Assembly (NCBI GenBank): GCA_021234155.1
Contig: JAJEKV010000002.1
Location: 326,944-390,943, forward strand
Length of the DNA stretch: 64,000 nt
Direction: 5' to 3'
DNA from: Isoetes taiwanensis
Taxonomy: Eukaryota; Streptophyta; Lycopodiopsida; Isoetales; Isoetaceae
Both the position numbers and the translations under genes were made by a program. Below, piece after piece: positions 1 through 12,359 of this stretch. Below the pieces are notes generated by a model. The model ran no database searches. It worked only from the letters and a program-made list of their open reading frames with translations, and was not told the origin of the DNA. The first letter of the stretch is position 1. The number at the start of each line of letters is the position of its first letter.

Positions 1-1620
1 GGTTACGTATGCTTCCCTATACGATGCCCACATCGTGATCAAGGAGGAGCATTCCCCCGGCATAATCGACAGGGGCCATCCACTCACCCACTCCTACTCC
101 GGGATGGCCAGCAAGGAAGAGAGTGGATGTGCGTCATTCCTGCCCGCCTTCCTCGAGTCGACCTATCTCACAAGCGTGGAATAAATGGAGTACGCCTAAC
201 AAGATACAAATACAACCACCCTCAAGGGTACACAACACAATGCAGAGGACAAACATCAATAAGAATATCAATAACATAGGGGAGATCCTACCCGGGTTCC
301 ACCCGCGGGGATGACCGATTAGCTTCTACCTCCAGAAATACTAAGGATGCATCTGCCAGTAATGGGATTAATGGGTACATGGCTTAGTAGTCCACCCATC
401 CCGCCCCTCCTGCACAATTTTAATAGGGTTGAAAAGCTTTGGGACTGACCGTAGCCCCACGGGTGAACAGCCGAGGGGCTACCGCGCCTTGGCTACCTCC
501 CAACCCCGGAGGAGGTGAGGGGAGTCACCTCCTCCGTAAGCATCCATGCTCCTCTACAAAGGCTGGGGAGAGCCACCGCCATTATTCGATCACTCTGACC
601 CACCGGAAGGTGATGTGATCACCACGAGGGTCGAGCTTTTATGCCTTGCCCACACGCAGCGGGCAAGCCATTAAGTCTAGCCCGTAGACCCCTGTGAATT
701 CTTCACACACCGAGGGCTTCACCCAGACAAGTTCTTCCTTATCAACCGGGTCGGACCTCCCACCCACAACCGCGGCCCTCGCGGTACCCGCCGTATGTAA
801 TTGCAACCAGTGAGGCTATCTAGGACTCATCCGCCACATGCCTTAGCCCCCACCCCCTTCCCAATGCCATGGAGGTCACAGAATGAAATACCAACATCAT
901 CAAGGTATCCTGGAAAATGAAGAATGTCATCTAATCTATCACCAAACAACAGAAAGCTAGGTTCCTTAGTTAGCTTATGATCCGGATCTATAAGGCCTCT
1001 ATGGTCATAATGAATATAAGCTCAATCACTCATTGGAATTAAAGACTGCTTTGCACAACAAGACTACCTGGTCCTGGACCTGCTCCCGATTCCCTGGCAT
1101 CCATGCTCCTGATCTTGCTTAGAAGATGGCTGCTAATCGAGCAATCAAAGCAAAAATCCCAGCTCTTTGCAGAGCCGGTGAAAGCAACAAATGGGGGTCT
1201 CTGACTCATTGAAATGGCTCAAGAGAACCCCAAAACAATGGAAAGTTAGAGCTCTATGTTCCTAAATGTAAGGAAAGAAAAGGGTTTAGGGTTCATGAAA
1301 CCCTTATATAGAAACCTTTTAGGAAGCTAAAGTTTACTTGGGCAAATGGGGTTTAGCCATTTGGCAATGGGGTCCATGGGGTTATTAATCAGGTATGTTT
1401 ATTTAACGTGGCACAATATTCAAAAGTTGCCCCCTAGGCAACCCTTGCCCCCAGGTGCAACCTATCATACCGCGCCGCCGTCATCCGCGACATGTACGGT
1501 GATGTGGCGTGATAATATACGTATTCGTGGGCGATATTACCGGAACGTCACAATGAAGTATTATGACAAAGTAGCAACAGTCAACCATGTGGGGCGTTAG
1601 GATTTGGTGGAAAAGCAGGC
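1..1620 (-). repeat. LTR-like repeat arm A, inverted relative to arm B
   Basis: Read on the minus strand, about 440-1600 matches the plus strand at about 6320-7400. Shared landmarks in the same order are a GGTTGCACC..GGGGCAAC block, a run with CCAAATGG..CCCCATTTG followed by CCCTAAACC, a TAGAGGCCTTA block, and a GGCTTAATGG..GTGTGGGC(A/G)AGGCAT block. On the minus strand a TATATAA box (1304-1310) precedes a leader with CCCTAAACCC, which fits a promoter-bearing LTR. Divergence is high. Positions 1-440 show no match to arm B and no recognisable gene. That the arm is an LTR is inference; it could also be another dispersed repeat. Confidence 0.45.
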
Positions 1621-2379
1621 CAAAAGCTACGGGCTAAGCGTGATAGTTGCAGTTCAAGTTTGCCAAGGCATTCAAGCGCCATTATGTGCCAAGGGAACGT
1701 TAAGTGTCACATGATGTAGTGCTTTTACAAAGTTGCAACAAAAAGTCAGCTCAAAGGCCTCAAGAATTCATGAGATTAAGGCTCTATGTGCCGGGTTGGA
1801 GTGGAAAGCAAGAGAGGGTTGGGCATAGAAGGTTGTCTGGTATCCCTAAGTGTTGAGAAATAAAACCCTAGGACTATATCAAGGAATCCAAAGTAAGAAG
1901 CTTGCAAAGAACGGGACCAAGAGAGCGCATCAAGGCAGAGTACTGTCAGATATGGCAAGCAACGGAGGCTATAGCTCAAGAGCTGCAAGCCCAAAGAATA
2001 CAGAATTCTAACAATGCAAATTTTGGGAAGGGTAACAAATGTTAAGGTAGATAAGAAGGGGTGTGAGTCAAAGAATAAGGAGGGGGTTCCAACTATTCCA
2101 AAGTAAAGAAAATGTTTTTGTAAACTGTCCCCAAAGAGTAGTGTAAGCAGAGGTATAGAAAAGCAAATTGCAGTTTTAGGTGTTTCCAGCCTGGGCCAGG
2201 ATGAACGCATTAGCTTGAGATGGATGGGAGACACCCACCATCGCCAATCTGAGGACCCACGCCCACTACATCCGGTGAGCGCCATATTTTGCCGCCATCG
2301 ATACTCCCGAGAATGCTTTGAGAGCTTCCACTCAAGTAATCTCGGCTAACCGGAAAGCCAAAGCAAAATCTTCATAGTC

Positions 2380-5300
2380 TTGATAGACAAGTGGCCACCC
2401 ATAACTTTGCTTCACCGAGGATGGTACAGAGCATTGAAGTCGGTTTCAGTCCAAAGTTTAGGCCGGCCAGGGGTTGGCTATGGAGCAATCCGACACACAA
2501 GCCAGTGGGAAGAGGATCAACTTCATAGACTCGTACCAATGTTGAATGAGAGCAGTATGATGAACATTGGCAAGTACGACTTGATCATAGGCATGGAATA
2601 CCTTGACCTAAGGGGAGCTGTGATTGATTGTGTGTGGAAGCGGAAAGTAACCTTAATGCCGAGGGTAAGGTCATTGAGATAAGGTGTAAAGAAGTTATAA
2701 TCTCCAATCATGCAATGCATGTATAAGAAGAAGTTACTTAGATGCTTACTAAGGAGCAAGTGGCCTAAGTGTCTTGAACCCGAGCGACGAAAGCAAGAGA
2801 TGGCTGAAGGGAAAGAGGCCAAAGCATTGAGCAAGCTTCCAAAGCCTATAGCAAAGTTTGTGAGAGGAATTCCCGCGATTTGTTCCAGATGAGATTAAGC
2901 AACTTCCACCTTACGAGGAGAGTCAGTGTGAAATAGCACGAGCGGGAAAGCCAACAAAGGCGTCCTAAATAGGATGTCAACCCGAGTTAACGGCGGAATT
3001 GGAAAAATTCACGCTAGACCTAAGTTTATATGAACCTAGCGTCTCTCATTTGGGCTAATATACCGTTGAAGAGGATGGAGATCTTAGAATGTGCATTGAC
3101 TATCGTCAATTGAACAAACACACCATCAAGAACAAGTATGCTTTGCCTACGTCGAGATGATCTCATGGATGTTGATTGCGAGGGAGGCGAAAGTCTTTTC
3201 AAGATATGGGCAGAGATGAGGTTATCACAGTCAGAATCAAGGAAGAGACATTCATAAATTTTGAGCAAGATATAGCCACTAGGAGTTCCACAGTGATACT
3301 GGATTGTCAAACGCTCCAACAACCAGCAGGGAGTTCATGAAGCGATCGCCTAGATACTTTCATCATAGTTTCTTTGATGACATCCCTAGTCTACAGCAGG
3401 TCCATAGAGAGCATGCAACGCAAGGAAGGTACCGAAGTTGAGAGGCACCAGCTATCAAGTGTCACTTTGTGAAATTCCAGTGCGGCATGTGATCATGGCG
3501 GAAGGGATCTCCCGCGACCACCGCAAGGTGGAAGTAGTAGTGGCCAAGGAACACACATGGGGGTGGGAAGCTTCCTGCGGCTTGTGAGTTATTGCGGTTG
3601 GTCAAGGAACTTTTGCAAGGTGGCAGCTCCATTGGCCGGTTCCTGGCGAGAAGATAAAGATTGGACCAGGCCATTTGGCAGGGGCCGTCTTTGACATTGA
3701 GAGTTGAAGCCTTACTTGGCTTGACACAGGTCCTAGTCTTACCCGAGATCGACCCGAGGACAAACTTGTAGCAACATCGCTATGAGAATAGCAATAGGTG
3801 CGATTATGCGAGGAGGGAAAGGGTAGTCACATATGACTCCAGAGATGAATGATGCGGGCGGCGATGCAACTCTGACTCTTGGCCATTTGTAAGAGCGTGC
3901 TATTATGGAGACACTATTTGCATTTGGGAAGAGTTCCAACTAGACGGATCGCAAAGGTCTCCAATATATTTTCACATACTCTAAATTTGGGGCAAGGGGT
4001 GGATGGAATTTCTACCGAAGAGTATGACGAGATAGCGGGTCTACAAGCGGGGCAAGTAGGCATTGGTGCCGAATCGCTTTCAAGGAAGCCACCAAAGAAC
4101 AAGGAGCGCAGCCCACAATACCATATCAACGCTCCACTTTGGTGTGGCAGGATGGGAATGCGTTGCCATCAGATGCGACTTTAAAGTGTGGGCAAGCCTC
4201 TTCAAAGAGGCAAACGGTAAAGAAAGGGAGGCCACTTCAAGAACTATAAGAAAGAAGAAGCCTCATATACCACAAAAGAATAAGTTTATGCGTATCGGAG
4301 AATCTTGAGGGTAAAGAGCTAATCCTTGTCGCACAATAGCCCCATAGCAGAATACATACGGATTTATGAACATATTTCAAAGGTTGAAGCGTACAGCGAC
4401 ATGAAGAAGCAAGTGGCGAAGACCACATTAGAAGTACAGGTTATACCCGACAAACAAAAAGCGAGAGCAACTCTCCCATTCCAGGGAGCCTTGGAGCCAT
4501 TGCGGTCGCAAATGCTAAATTGGAAGTCATAAAGCATGGACTTCATTCTGAGGCCCAAAAACGACAAGAAACCTGGGACCCGGTGGTGGTGGTGGATAGA
4601 ATTGTCCAAGATGGCACACACTTTGTTGCCGTGCATGACATAGCAGACACAACATTGGATCTTGCAGGTCTATTTTACTAGGAGATTTTTAGAGTCCACA
4701 CGGCATGCCCAGGGGAGATAATCTCGGGATAGGGATTAGTTTTATGAGTGCATTTTGGCGGGACCTATTTACCCTCTCGGAGACAAAAGCTTTTGATGAG
4801 CAATACTACAGGCGGATGGTGGGGCAGACTTGAACCAATAGGATAGTGAAGATATACTAGGAGCTATGTTTTGGAACAAACAATCTAAGTGGGATGATTT
4901 CATCCACTTAGTCGGGGATTAGCCTAGCGATTATATAGCGGGAATTCATCTCGAATGTCTCTTATGATCTTATGGAGTACCCGATTACCTTACCGGAATA
5001 CTTGTAACTGTCCATTGTCCAAAAGTAGAAGTCTTCCAACGGATGTTATCGGATATCGTGAGTTAGTGGGAGGTAAGAGGATACCTTCTTGTGAGAAGTA
5101 GGCTGAGAAAAGCATAAGCGAATAAGCCGCAGGGCCCGATCGCTTAATTTCAGGTAGGAGATAATATGGTTGAAGATCAAGGTGAAAGCGGACCAAACTC
5201 CGCGTACCAAGCTGCTCCATAGATGGGTACGGACCTTCGGGATAACAAAAAGAGTGATTACTCAATCCTACAGTTGGACACACCCGGCCACATCTCCAAA

Positions 5301-5584
5301 ATCCATAGGCTCTTCCATGTAAGTCTCCTAAAGAGGCACAATCTTAATCGGAGGAAGTATTGGAGACAACCCGAGTTAAAATGACGGGCGACCAACTTGA
5401 AATGGTCCACGAGGTTCCTATTCTTATTAGGGCTTATAAAGACAAGAGATCTAAATTTCTCCAGTACCTTGTGAAATGGACTTGCACGTGTGGAGGCTAT
5501 TTCGTGGGTGCTGTGTCCGGTTGGAGGCGTTACTTCATTCATGGAAGAACAATACAAAGAATTCGGCCTAGTCACAAAAAGTAG
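2380..5584 (+). pseudogene. Ty3/gypsy chromovirus pol remnant (PR-RT-INT-chromodomain)
   Basis: Decayed polyprotein of a plant Ty3/gypsy LTR retrotransposon; the intact protein would reverse-transcribe and integrate the element. Pieces appear in canonical order across several frames. Protease C-terminal part with DLIIGMEYLDLRGAVIDC at about 2579-2633. Reverse transcriptase fingers motif [19 protein letters not shown] at about 3083-3140. Integrase core with VVVVDRIVQ, HFVAVHDIADTTLDLAG and EIFRVH..P.EIIS between about 4560 and 4730. FHVSLLKR-like linker near 5305-5335. Finally a chromodomain-like segment with VPILIRAYKDKRSK and YLVKWTC near 5415-5485, which places it among chromoviruses. Many frameshifts and stops. 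Gag should lie in 1620-2380, but I cannot recognise it there. The family assignment is firm; exact limits are not. Confidence 0.8.
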
Positions 5585-5599
5585 TAAACACCGACCCAG

Positions 5600-6310
5600 A
5601 TAGAGTGTGAGTGGAAGGTAGATTAAAGTCTACCACTTTTAGGTCTCTCCACGGAGTAGACACTTAGATAAGAGGTCATTTGGAGGCATGCATTGATAGG
5701 AAAGCACCTCTAGCCAATGCCACTACACGGGAAGGGCCATCCTTCCGCGCCCAATCTGGGAAGGGCGCCACCCTTCCATGAAGGCAGCTAGGGTGTGAAC
5801 ATGGTGATCATCCTGGGCATGATGGGAAGTGTCTCCCGCATTGCGATGGAGCATCCTCTTCCTCTTGTGGGGAGATTGGTCTTTGCATCCGTATGAAGTT
5901 GTAGTGTGGGTGGTTCCTAGCAGCCAACTTTTATGTGGTGAAATCGCGTACTAACATGGTGTTGGACTGCAAGCCAATACAGGAGAGTCTGTAGGAAGGT
6001 CATGCTGAACAACACATATTTTTGTCATGATGTGTTGTAAGGAAGCGAAAACAAAAGGATAGAAAAGAACCTCTTAATACTTAGTATATAATAATAAGCA
6101 AAGGATATGTTATGATAGAGTAAAATATTACCTTGGTATTTATGTGTAAGGATTATATATATCAAGTGTAGTGCCGGGGATATGGGGTTCCAGGTGAGGC
6201 GGCATTGATGTGAGGACATCATCAATTCAAGGTGGAGATTGTGGCGTTCTGCGTATAATATAAGCCCCAAGCAATGGCATATTATCGCACCCGCGTCGCA
6301 TAACATATCA
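5600..6310. other. Non-coding stretch downstream of chromovirus pol
   Basis: No gene is seen. It lies between the end of the chromodomain remnant and repeat arm B, where the 3' untranslated part of the retrotransposon would be expected. The segment around 5715-5790 contains a repeated AAGGGC..CCTTCC theme. No polypurine tract or LTR boundary could be placed with confidence. Confidence 0.3.
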
Positions 6311-6319
6311 TCATGACAA

Positions 6320-7690
6320 AGTACTAGCGAGGCGTGGGGGTTGCACCAGGGGCAAGGTTGCACCTAAGGGGCAACCGCAAATTGAAGTTATTACATGTTT
6401 AATAAACATATACAACTATAAACCCCATGCCAAATGGCAAAACCCCCATTTGGCCAATGTTAACTTTAACCTAAAAGTCTCTATTTGGGGGCTTCCCCTT
6501 AAACCCTAAACCTCCCTTCCGCTACTGCAATTGGGGTTTCCCAGATCAGGCTTCGACCCGAAGCGAGGACTCTGGATTGCATTGCCGGGCTCGGCACCCT
6601 TACACAGCAGATCTTCGGCGTACGGCGGTCTTCGGATTCCAGTAGACATTCGAGGATACGGAGCAAGTCGGCGCCCGGGTAAATAGTCATTGTTGTGCAA
6701 ATTAAGCCTTTTTAGCTTACGGCAATGAGCTGGTTTAGAATGTTAGTTACGACCTTAGAGGCCTTAGATCGAGAGATCACAAGCTCCCCAACAAAAGAAC
6801 TAACTTTGGATGTTTAATGGTAGGTAGATGTTATTCTACAATTAGGTTCTTTGATGATGATGGTATTCATTCTATGCTCGGAGTGTATTGGAAGGGGTAG
6901 AGAACCTAAAGCCTTTGTTGCAAGATGTTCTAGATAACCTCATTAATACCAGAGAATTAATGCGACCCGTGCAGAGCCATGGTTATTGGGTGGAGGGGCA
7001 AGGGGACTTGTCCCATCGCGATTGATCCCTCACGGTGTGGCAAAAGCCTACCATAGTTTTTAGTGAGCTTCAGAGCTTAATGGTTTTGCCGAGGGTGTGG
7101 GCGAGGCATGGCTTCCGACGCTTTAGGCGTCGTGTAACCCCATGAGGTTCAAGTCGAATAAGGGCGTTGGCTAGCCACGTGATGGGCATGCGTACCTGGA
7201 AGTGACTTCTCTGCCTCGCCCGGGGAGATGCAACCAGCAATAGCCCTCTTGGCTAGCTACGCAGGCGGTCCTCGTTAAATACTTTCAACCTACTGCGCAG
7301 GTATTGCCGCGAGGGCGGATGGAGTGGACAACGGCAGCCATCCATTACCATGGCTTCGGTTTCTAGCTTGAAAAGCCGGCAAAAGGCTGAAAAAGCTCTT
7401 TTAAACATTTAGTTGCATGGCTTAGGGAAGAAGACTTTCATTTTCTAGGTAACATGGTGGATTAATTCACCAAGAATCTTTTAATAGAAGGCAGCCCTGG
7501 GTGAGGTCATTAGAATGGTACTATCCTTTGGGATATTCACATAATCCCTTGAAATATGTAAGTTCATTTATGGAACTTAATGACGCTTGGGCACCAAATT
7601 AATGGTTGGAAACACTTTGCCCCAACCCTATCTAGATACCCTAGAAGGAGATGACTAGTCAACAGTAGTTGGATGCCATTGGATCGTTAT
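6320..7690 (+). repeat. LTR-like repeat arm B (plus orientation)
   Basis: Partner of arm A in opposite orientation. It lies directly downstream of the plus-strand chromovirus pol in the same orientation, so it is the better candidate for that element's 3' LTR. Similarity to the minus strand of arm A is clear between about 6325 and 6520 (GGTTGCACC, GGGGCAACC, CCAAATGG, CCCTAAACC), near 6755-6870 (TAGAGGCCTTA, TTGATGATG.TGGTATTCATTCT) and near 7070-7110. It fades after about 7400. LTR identity is inference. Confidence 0.4.
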
Positions 7691-7727
7691 GTGTTACATA
7701 GTATGTATCATGCTCTGAGGGAGTGAT

Positions 7728-7766
7728 CTATAAAAGGAACACGACTGTCTATAAAAGGAACACGAC
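7728..7766 (+). repeat. Tandem pair of an 18-bp TATA-containing unit
   Basis: CTATAAAAGGAACACGAC occurs at 7728-7745 and again at 7749-7766, separated by three bases. Each copy holds a TATAAAAG box. An open frame of 145 codons begins 16 bases later (7782). This could be a duplicated core promoter of a degraded element, but no transcription unit was recognised. Confidence 0.5.
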
Positions 7767-7781
7767 CACTGCGAAGAAATA

Positions 7782-8219
7782 GTGAAGGGTGGTAGGATTA
7801 AAGCTACACATGGTCTAGAGGGGTGTGCATGGCAGTCCCTAGTCGGTTGGCCAAGAGAGATCCTTACATCAATATGTATTACCACATATAACAGGATTCG
7901 TGCATACGATGATTTATTCTTGTTGTCTTTTGTCATATCTGAGCAAGCATACATTCGTGCTTTGCATATAGTCTTCTTTGGTACTTTGCATATAGTCTCT
8001 AGTCTTGGGGTTAACAATATCTATGCCATATTTTGGTTCGCTTTTGTGGAGATGCTATGTGCTCAGTTTATTGCTTTCATTAAAACCTTTTTTATGCTTT
8101 ACAGCATTACGCCGGTCAGAAGTTCTAGGATTGCTCAAATAAATTTAATCCACGAGGGTTGCATATTATTTATTGATGGGCTCAAGGTGCTACGACTTAA
8201 AGATGAAGCGTGTCCTTGA
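7782..8219 (+). other. Unrecognised 145-codon open frame
   Basis: An open frame from ATG 7782 to a stop at 8217-8219. The predicted product is rich in Ile, Phe and Leu, with hydrophobic stretches around residues 45-105, and I recognise no family in it. It follows two TATAAAAG boxes at 7728-7766. In AT-rich intergenic DNA an open frame of this length can occur by chance, so it is listed only because of its position behind the boxes. Confidence 0.12.
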
Positions 8220-10295
8220 AGATGAAGTCTCTCAAGGGATGAAGTACTGAAGCGAGAAATTTGCTCAAAATTAGAAAAAGAATCAAAACTCAAAAAGATG
8301 ATTGAATATATATTTGTGTGATTTGATGCGTACTTCAAAATGCTTGCATGAAGCAATAAGGACGATGTTTATTGCCAAAATGGTAAACTTGAATACACAA
8401 CATTTTATCATGATTGGCACAAACAGATTAAATGTTACTTGAGATGAATTTTGGAGTCGCAATTTGAGAAGAATTTCTCGAATCATTAAGAGTTAAACGC
8501 ACAAATTCATTTTTTTCTTTTTCTGATTTTGAGCAAATTTCGATTTAAAAAATTTGATTTAAAATTTGGTTCTTGAGATGGTCCTTCAAGAACCAAATTT
8601 TGAAATGTCGATTGATTTCAAAAATTGTAACTTTGATTTTGGTGCTGTATGGCCCATGGGAGATGTTGTTTTGGTTTGAAAAATTAAAATTCAAAAAGGG
8701 AAGAATTGGCAAGTTCATGAAAACATTTAAACCATCAAATATAGCATAAATCCCATAACACACCAGAACAAAAGATTTAAAAAAAAAAATTGATACAAAA
8801 TGTGGCCACGATAATCGTCTCTTCAATATCTTTATAAAGCTTACTGCAGTACAATGATACGGGACAAAGGACATGAGAAGAATGATCAAGTGGTGGGAAC
8901 TGTTGTTGTGCAAAATCGCTGTTTTAAATATGAGAACGGGCAAAAAACTGGAAATTTGTTGTTTAACCTAGAAACATAATTAGATGTAAGCATATCCTTA
9001 CGTATCAGAAGATCGAGAGAGCTTTCAATGCAATAAAGAAGAAACACAAAAAATGGGCCGAGATTCAAAGTTATGATAAAAACCATATTACCCCATATAA
9101 ATGCATTGCCGTAAAAGGTATTTGACTTGAAAAGTATAGCGGTACACCTTTCTTGATAGATGCGGGTCCGAATATGAAATGGAAAGCTCTATACATAAAT
9201 TTTCCAAGAGCTCAAGATAAATGCGACCTCCCTAACTCAGTTATGGATCTGCGGCGCGATGGCATTCCCTCTCTAGCTTCTTTATCTATTTTTGGTGACT
9301 TAGATATTACGCCACAACCCAGTGGTCTTGCTATAAAAAGAACCTCATGCGAAATACTTATTTTTTATTGAAACGCACCTAACAAAAATTTGTAAAACCA
9401 CATTTACAAAGCATGCAGTACATGATAACAACAACCGAATTTTTTTAGCCTATTTTTTATATAATCGAACAAAACCATCATTGCAATGATGTATGAGGTT
9501 CCAATCCGGTGTGCAAGTACTCTGGAATACTTATATAGCTAAAAAGGATGGCGATATAAAAATCCAACATATTTACATCCGAAAATTGAAAAGAACATTA
9601 CACGTTTAGTTAGTTTTTCCTAGCAACATGTACAGTACTAGTTAGTTATGTTGGCATATAGAATCTTGTCTACACAATAGCAACAAACAACATGAAGCTT
9701 TGCATAGCTTTATTATGGAGTTATCCACTTCAATAGCATGCCCTTCAAAGTTGAGATTATTCATCCTATAACTACAACTCAAAGTAGTGCAAATTCTTAA
9801 GCATCCAACATAAAAACACATCCACAAATAATCTCTATATAACATACCTATATAACATGCCATCCCACCCATAAGGTATTGAGCCCAAATTTAAGATTCA
9901 ATTCTTTTTGATCAACATTAGTCACAATGCACCTTCTACTTATGTGGGTTGCCGCGTCTTAGCAAAATATTTGCGGCGGCTACTATTACCGCACCACTCG
10001 TACGCGGCAGCAGCATATGTTAAGATAACAACCTGGACCGAGAGGTTTATGGTAGTTTTGTGGTGTTTTCCATAACAAGCTAGGTGTTGATGCCCATTTG
10101 GCATAACAAACTAGGTGTTTATGCACTTTTTAATGTGTTACTTGATGGGTGGCACACCGAAACGACGCCGAAATATGATCTCAACAGTAGAAAACATGAA
10201 GGGTGAAGGTTTACATTGGTGTAAAGATAGCATTTTGGCTCCACACAAGTATTCCTAAAAGGGACCATTGGGGTTCTCTTTTATGTTCACAAAAA
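8220..10295. other. AT-rich intergenic DNA, no gene seen
   Basis: No recognisable coding sequence, RNA gene or complete mobile element. Several short open frames are present on both strands, but none has a recognisable motif. A short internal near-repeat, CATAACAA.CTAGGTGTT.ATGC, occurs at about 10070 and 10103. The segment ends at the putative psbO poly(A) signal. Confidence 0.4.
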
Positions 10296-10299
10296 AGTT

Positions 10300-10305
10300 T
10301 TTATT
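10300..10305 (-). terminator. Candidate psbO poly(A) signal AATAAA
   Basis: TTTATT on the plus strand reads AATAAA on the minus strand, about 290 bases past the psbO stop codon (10596-10598). That distance suits a plant 3' UTR. Plant poly(A) signals are loose, so other sites may be used. Confidence 0.35.
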
Positions 10306-10595
10306 GAATACTTTCACTTTAAGGGTGGATTGTTTTAGGAATTGGCAGAAATATAGATTTCAAGCCTGTCAGAATATATACCCGGCAAGACCAAATACCC
10401 GGCAAGACCAAATTAGTATTCCTGCTATCTTTACTTGCTTTATAATCAGAACCAAATATGTAGACTTAAAATAACTATGAACAATAAGAATGTATACATT
10501 AAGGAGGAGCTGTTTCTCTTGAATAAAGCATCCACAAAACCTCAAACAGGTGAAGAGGTCAAAAGGTTGAGCCTTGGAATGCGAACAAACCCACT

Positions 10596-12133
10596 CTAAG
10601 ATTCAAGCTGAGCATACCAGATCCCCTCAATTTTAACATCCTTGGGAGCTTTGGAGCCAAGGTCAGTATCAGAAGGCTGCAGGCTCTCAAAAACACCTGC
10701 AATTTCACCATTTTCAACACTGCTCTTGGCCACAGACAGAGTAATATTTCCAGACAGAGCAGAGACATCCTTGTTATTTTCCTTCTGGATCTCTTCCTCA
10801 TCTCCAGCTCCTCCAGCAGGCAATGCAACTGCATTATCATACCCAGTTGATCCACCACGGCCCTTTGGGTCCAAGAAAGAAGAACCCCTGTATGATGGCA
10901 CTAGAAATTTTCCACCAAATGCCTCAGGTTTTCCAGTAGCCACAAGCTCCTTGATTGTGAATAAAAATGGCACCCTTTCTCCTCCTGGAAGTTGAACAGT
11001 CACTGCAGCATAATCTATGCCATTCTTTTCTTCAAATTTTAGGGTTCCATCAGATCCCACTTCAAGAGGGCCACTAATTTCATCCAGAGTGTATGTCAAT
11101 CTAGTCATTAGCTTTGTCTTTTGGAAGCTTTCCTCACCTCCCTTCTTGAATGGGGACTCTGCTTTCACAGTGAAGGAGGTAGGCTCTAAACAGAGCTTTT
11201 TCACCTGGTATTTCCCTGGCTTGAATTTGAAACCATCCTCACCTCCTGCTATGATGGGGCACTGGTTTGCTGTGCCACTTCCTTTCACTTCCAAGTATGT
11301 CTGGCTTTGGATTTGATCATATGTCAGCCTCTGTGGTGTGCCCTCTGCATTTGCTCCCTGCAGTTCATGCTCATGATCTTACAGACATCAGAATGTTGCT
11401 CAAATCTTAGAGCATTTCTTATTCAAATTCACTTTAACACCTAGTTATTTTGACTATCTAATTCAACATATTGCTTGTCAGGCGGCAGATCAATCAACCC
11501 CTTCTCAATTCTGATATACTTGCATAAACCTTATTTAGATTTTGTATAATTCTTTAAATAAGCAACGCCATGTTGACAAAGTTCTGATCTTGTGATAACA
11601 TGTGTCCTACATGATCAAAGCAAAATAGGCTGAATTTTGCTAACAAAATCCAAGGCAACATTCTGCTTGATCCTATGTCTATAAAAAGACCAATTTGGCA
11701 GTGTCTCTACCAGTCTAACCAGCCTTACAAAGCAAAACGCATAACACAACAGAATTTCCTTTATTTTACTCACATTGTTCACCAACTTCGCCTAATTATT
11801 CAATCTTAACAATTTCACATCAATTACCAAGAAAGATAAGCATTTTTCAAGGACAAGATCAAGAAGACTGTAAAAACGAAAAGAAAGTGATAGACTCACC
11901 GCTGCAACAAGGGCTGTAGAAGCAAGACTGACAAGGGCGATCTTACCGGCCTCGGCACAACGTTTAGCAATGGAAGCAAAATCATCACGAAGAGAGCAAG
12001 AAACGCGACCAGAATTGGGAGATCGGAGGCCGAAAGATTTCGAAACAGAGGAGGGGCGGAGCTGAAGGGGAGCCTGGTCAAGTTTGGGCTGGACTAAGGT
12101 GGCAGAGGCAGCAGCCATTGTCGCCGTCGCCAT
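10596..12133 (-). CDS. psbO: PsbO, 33-kDa oxygen-evolving enhancer protein 1 (two exons)
   Basis: Stabilises the manganese-calcium cluster of photosystem II on the lumen side of the thylakoid. Exon 1 runs 12133-11900 (78 codons from ATG) and exon 2 runs 11357-10599 plus TAG 10598-10596. The 542-base intron starts GTGAGT and ends CTGCAG and joins in phase 0. The product is 331 residues, usual for plant PsbO precursors. Residues 1-82 form a two-part targeting peptide: a Ser/Ala/Arg-rich stroma part, then [19 protein letters not shown], a Sec-type lumen signal cut before [13 protein letters not shown]. The mature part shows family hallmarks: the disulfide cysteines in ANQCP and [80 protein letters not shown], and the C-terminus GIWYAQLES. 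No frameshift or missing key residue. The only complete host gene in the window. Confidence 0.97.
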
Positions 12134-12330
12134 AGCCGGGAGCTTGGTTCTGCTAAGGCTTAAGCTGTTGTGTGGCTGGATATGTGGCCCAAATACAATG
12201 CAGCAATATGTCCATTATTTTTTATTGGCCAAATTATGTTGTTGGGCCAAATTCAAAGATAGATTTGTGGATAACGAGATAAGCTATGGCCATTTTGCCA
12301 TTGGTTGGATTTCTTCTACCCTCCACTGTC
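12134..12330 (-). promoter_or_regulatory. psbO upstream region with an I-box-like GATAAG
   Basis: Sequence immediately upstream of the psbO ATG. GATAAG lies on the plus strand at 12278-12283, about 145 bases upstream of the start codon. This core (I-box/GATA element) is common in promoters of light-regulated photosynthesis genes. No convincing TATA box was found close to the start, only AT-rich stretches near 12215-12230. Function is inferred. Confidence 0.25.
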
Positions 12331-12359
12331 CCTCCCCTCATCCTGATATTTTTTGCTGA

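Noticed and set aside
1-7690. Arms A and B as the two LTRs of one element
   Set aside because: They are in opposite orientation; LTRs of a single insertion must be direct repeats.
11292-11294. TTG at 11294 as start of a 232-residue protein
   Set aside because: The frame continues upstream through the mature N-terminus to an AG acceptor at 11358 and joins exon 1 in phase; TTG encodes the Leu in QTYLEVKG.
10642-11316. Plus-strand open frames of 99-117 codons opposite psbO exon 2
   Set aside because: Antisense shadows of a strongly conserved coding exon; no motif of their own.
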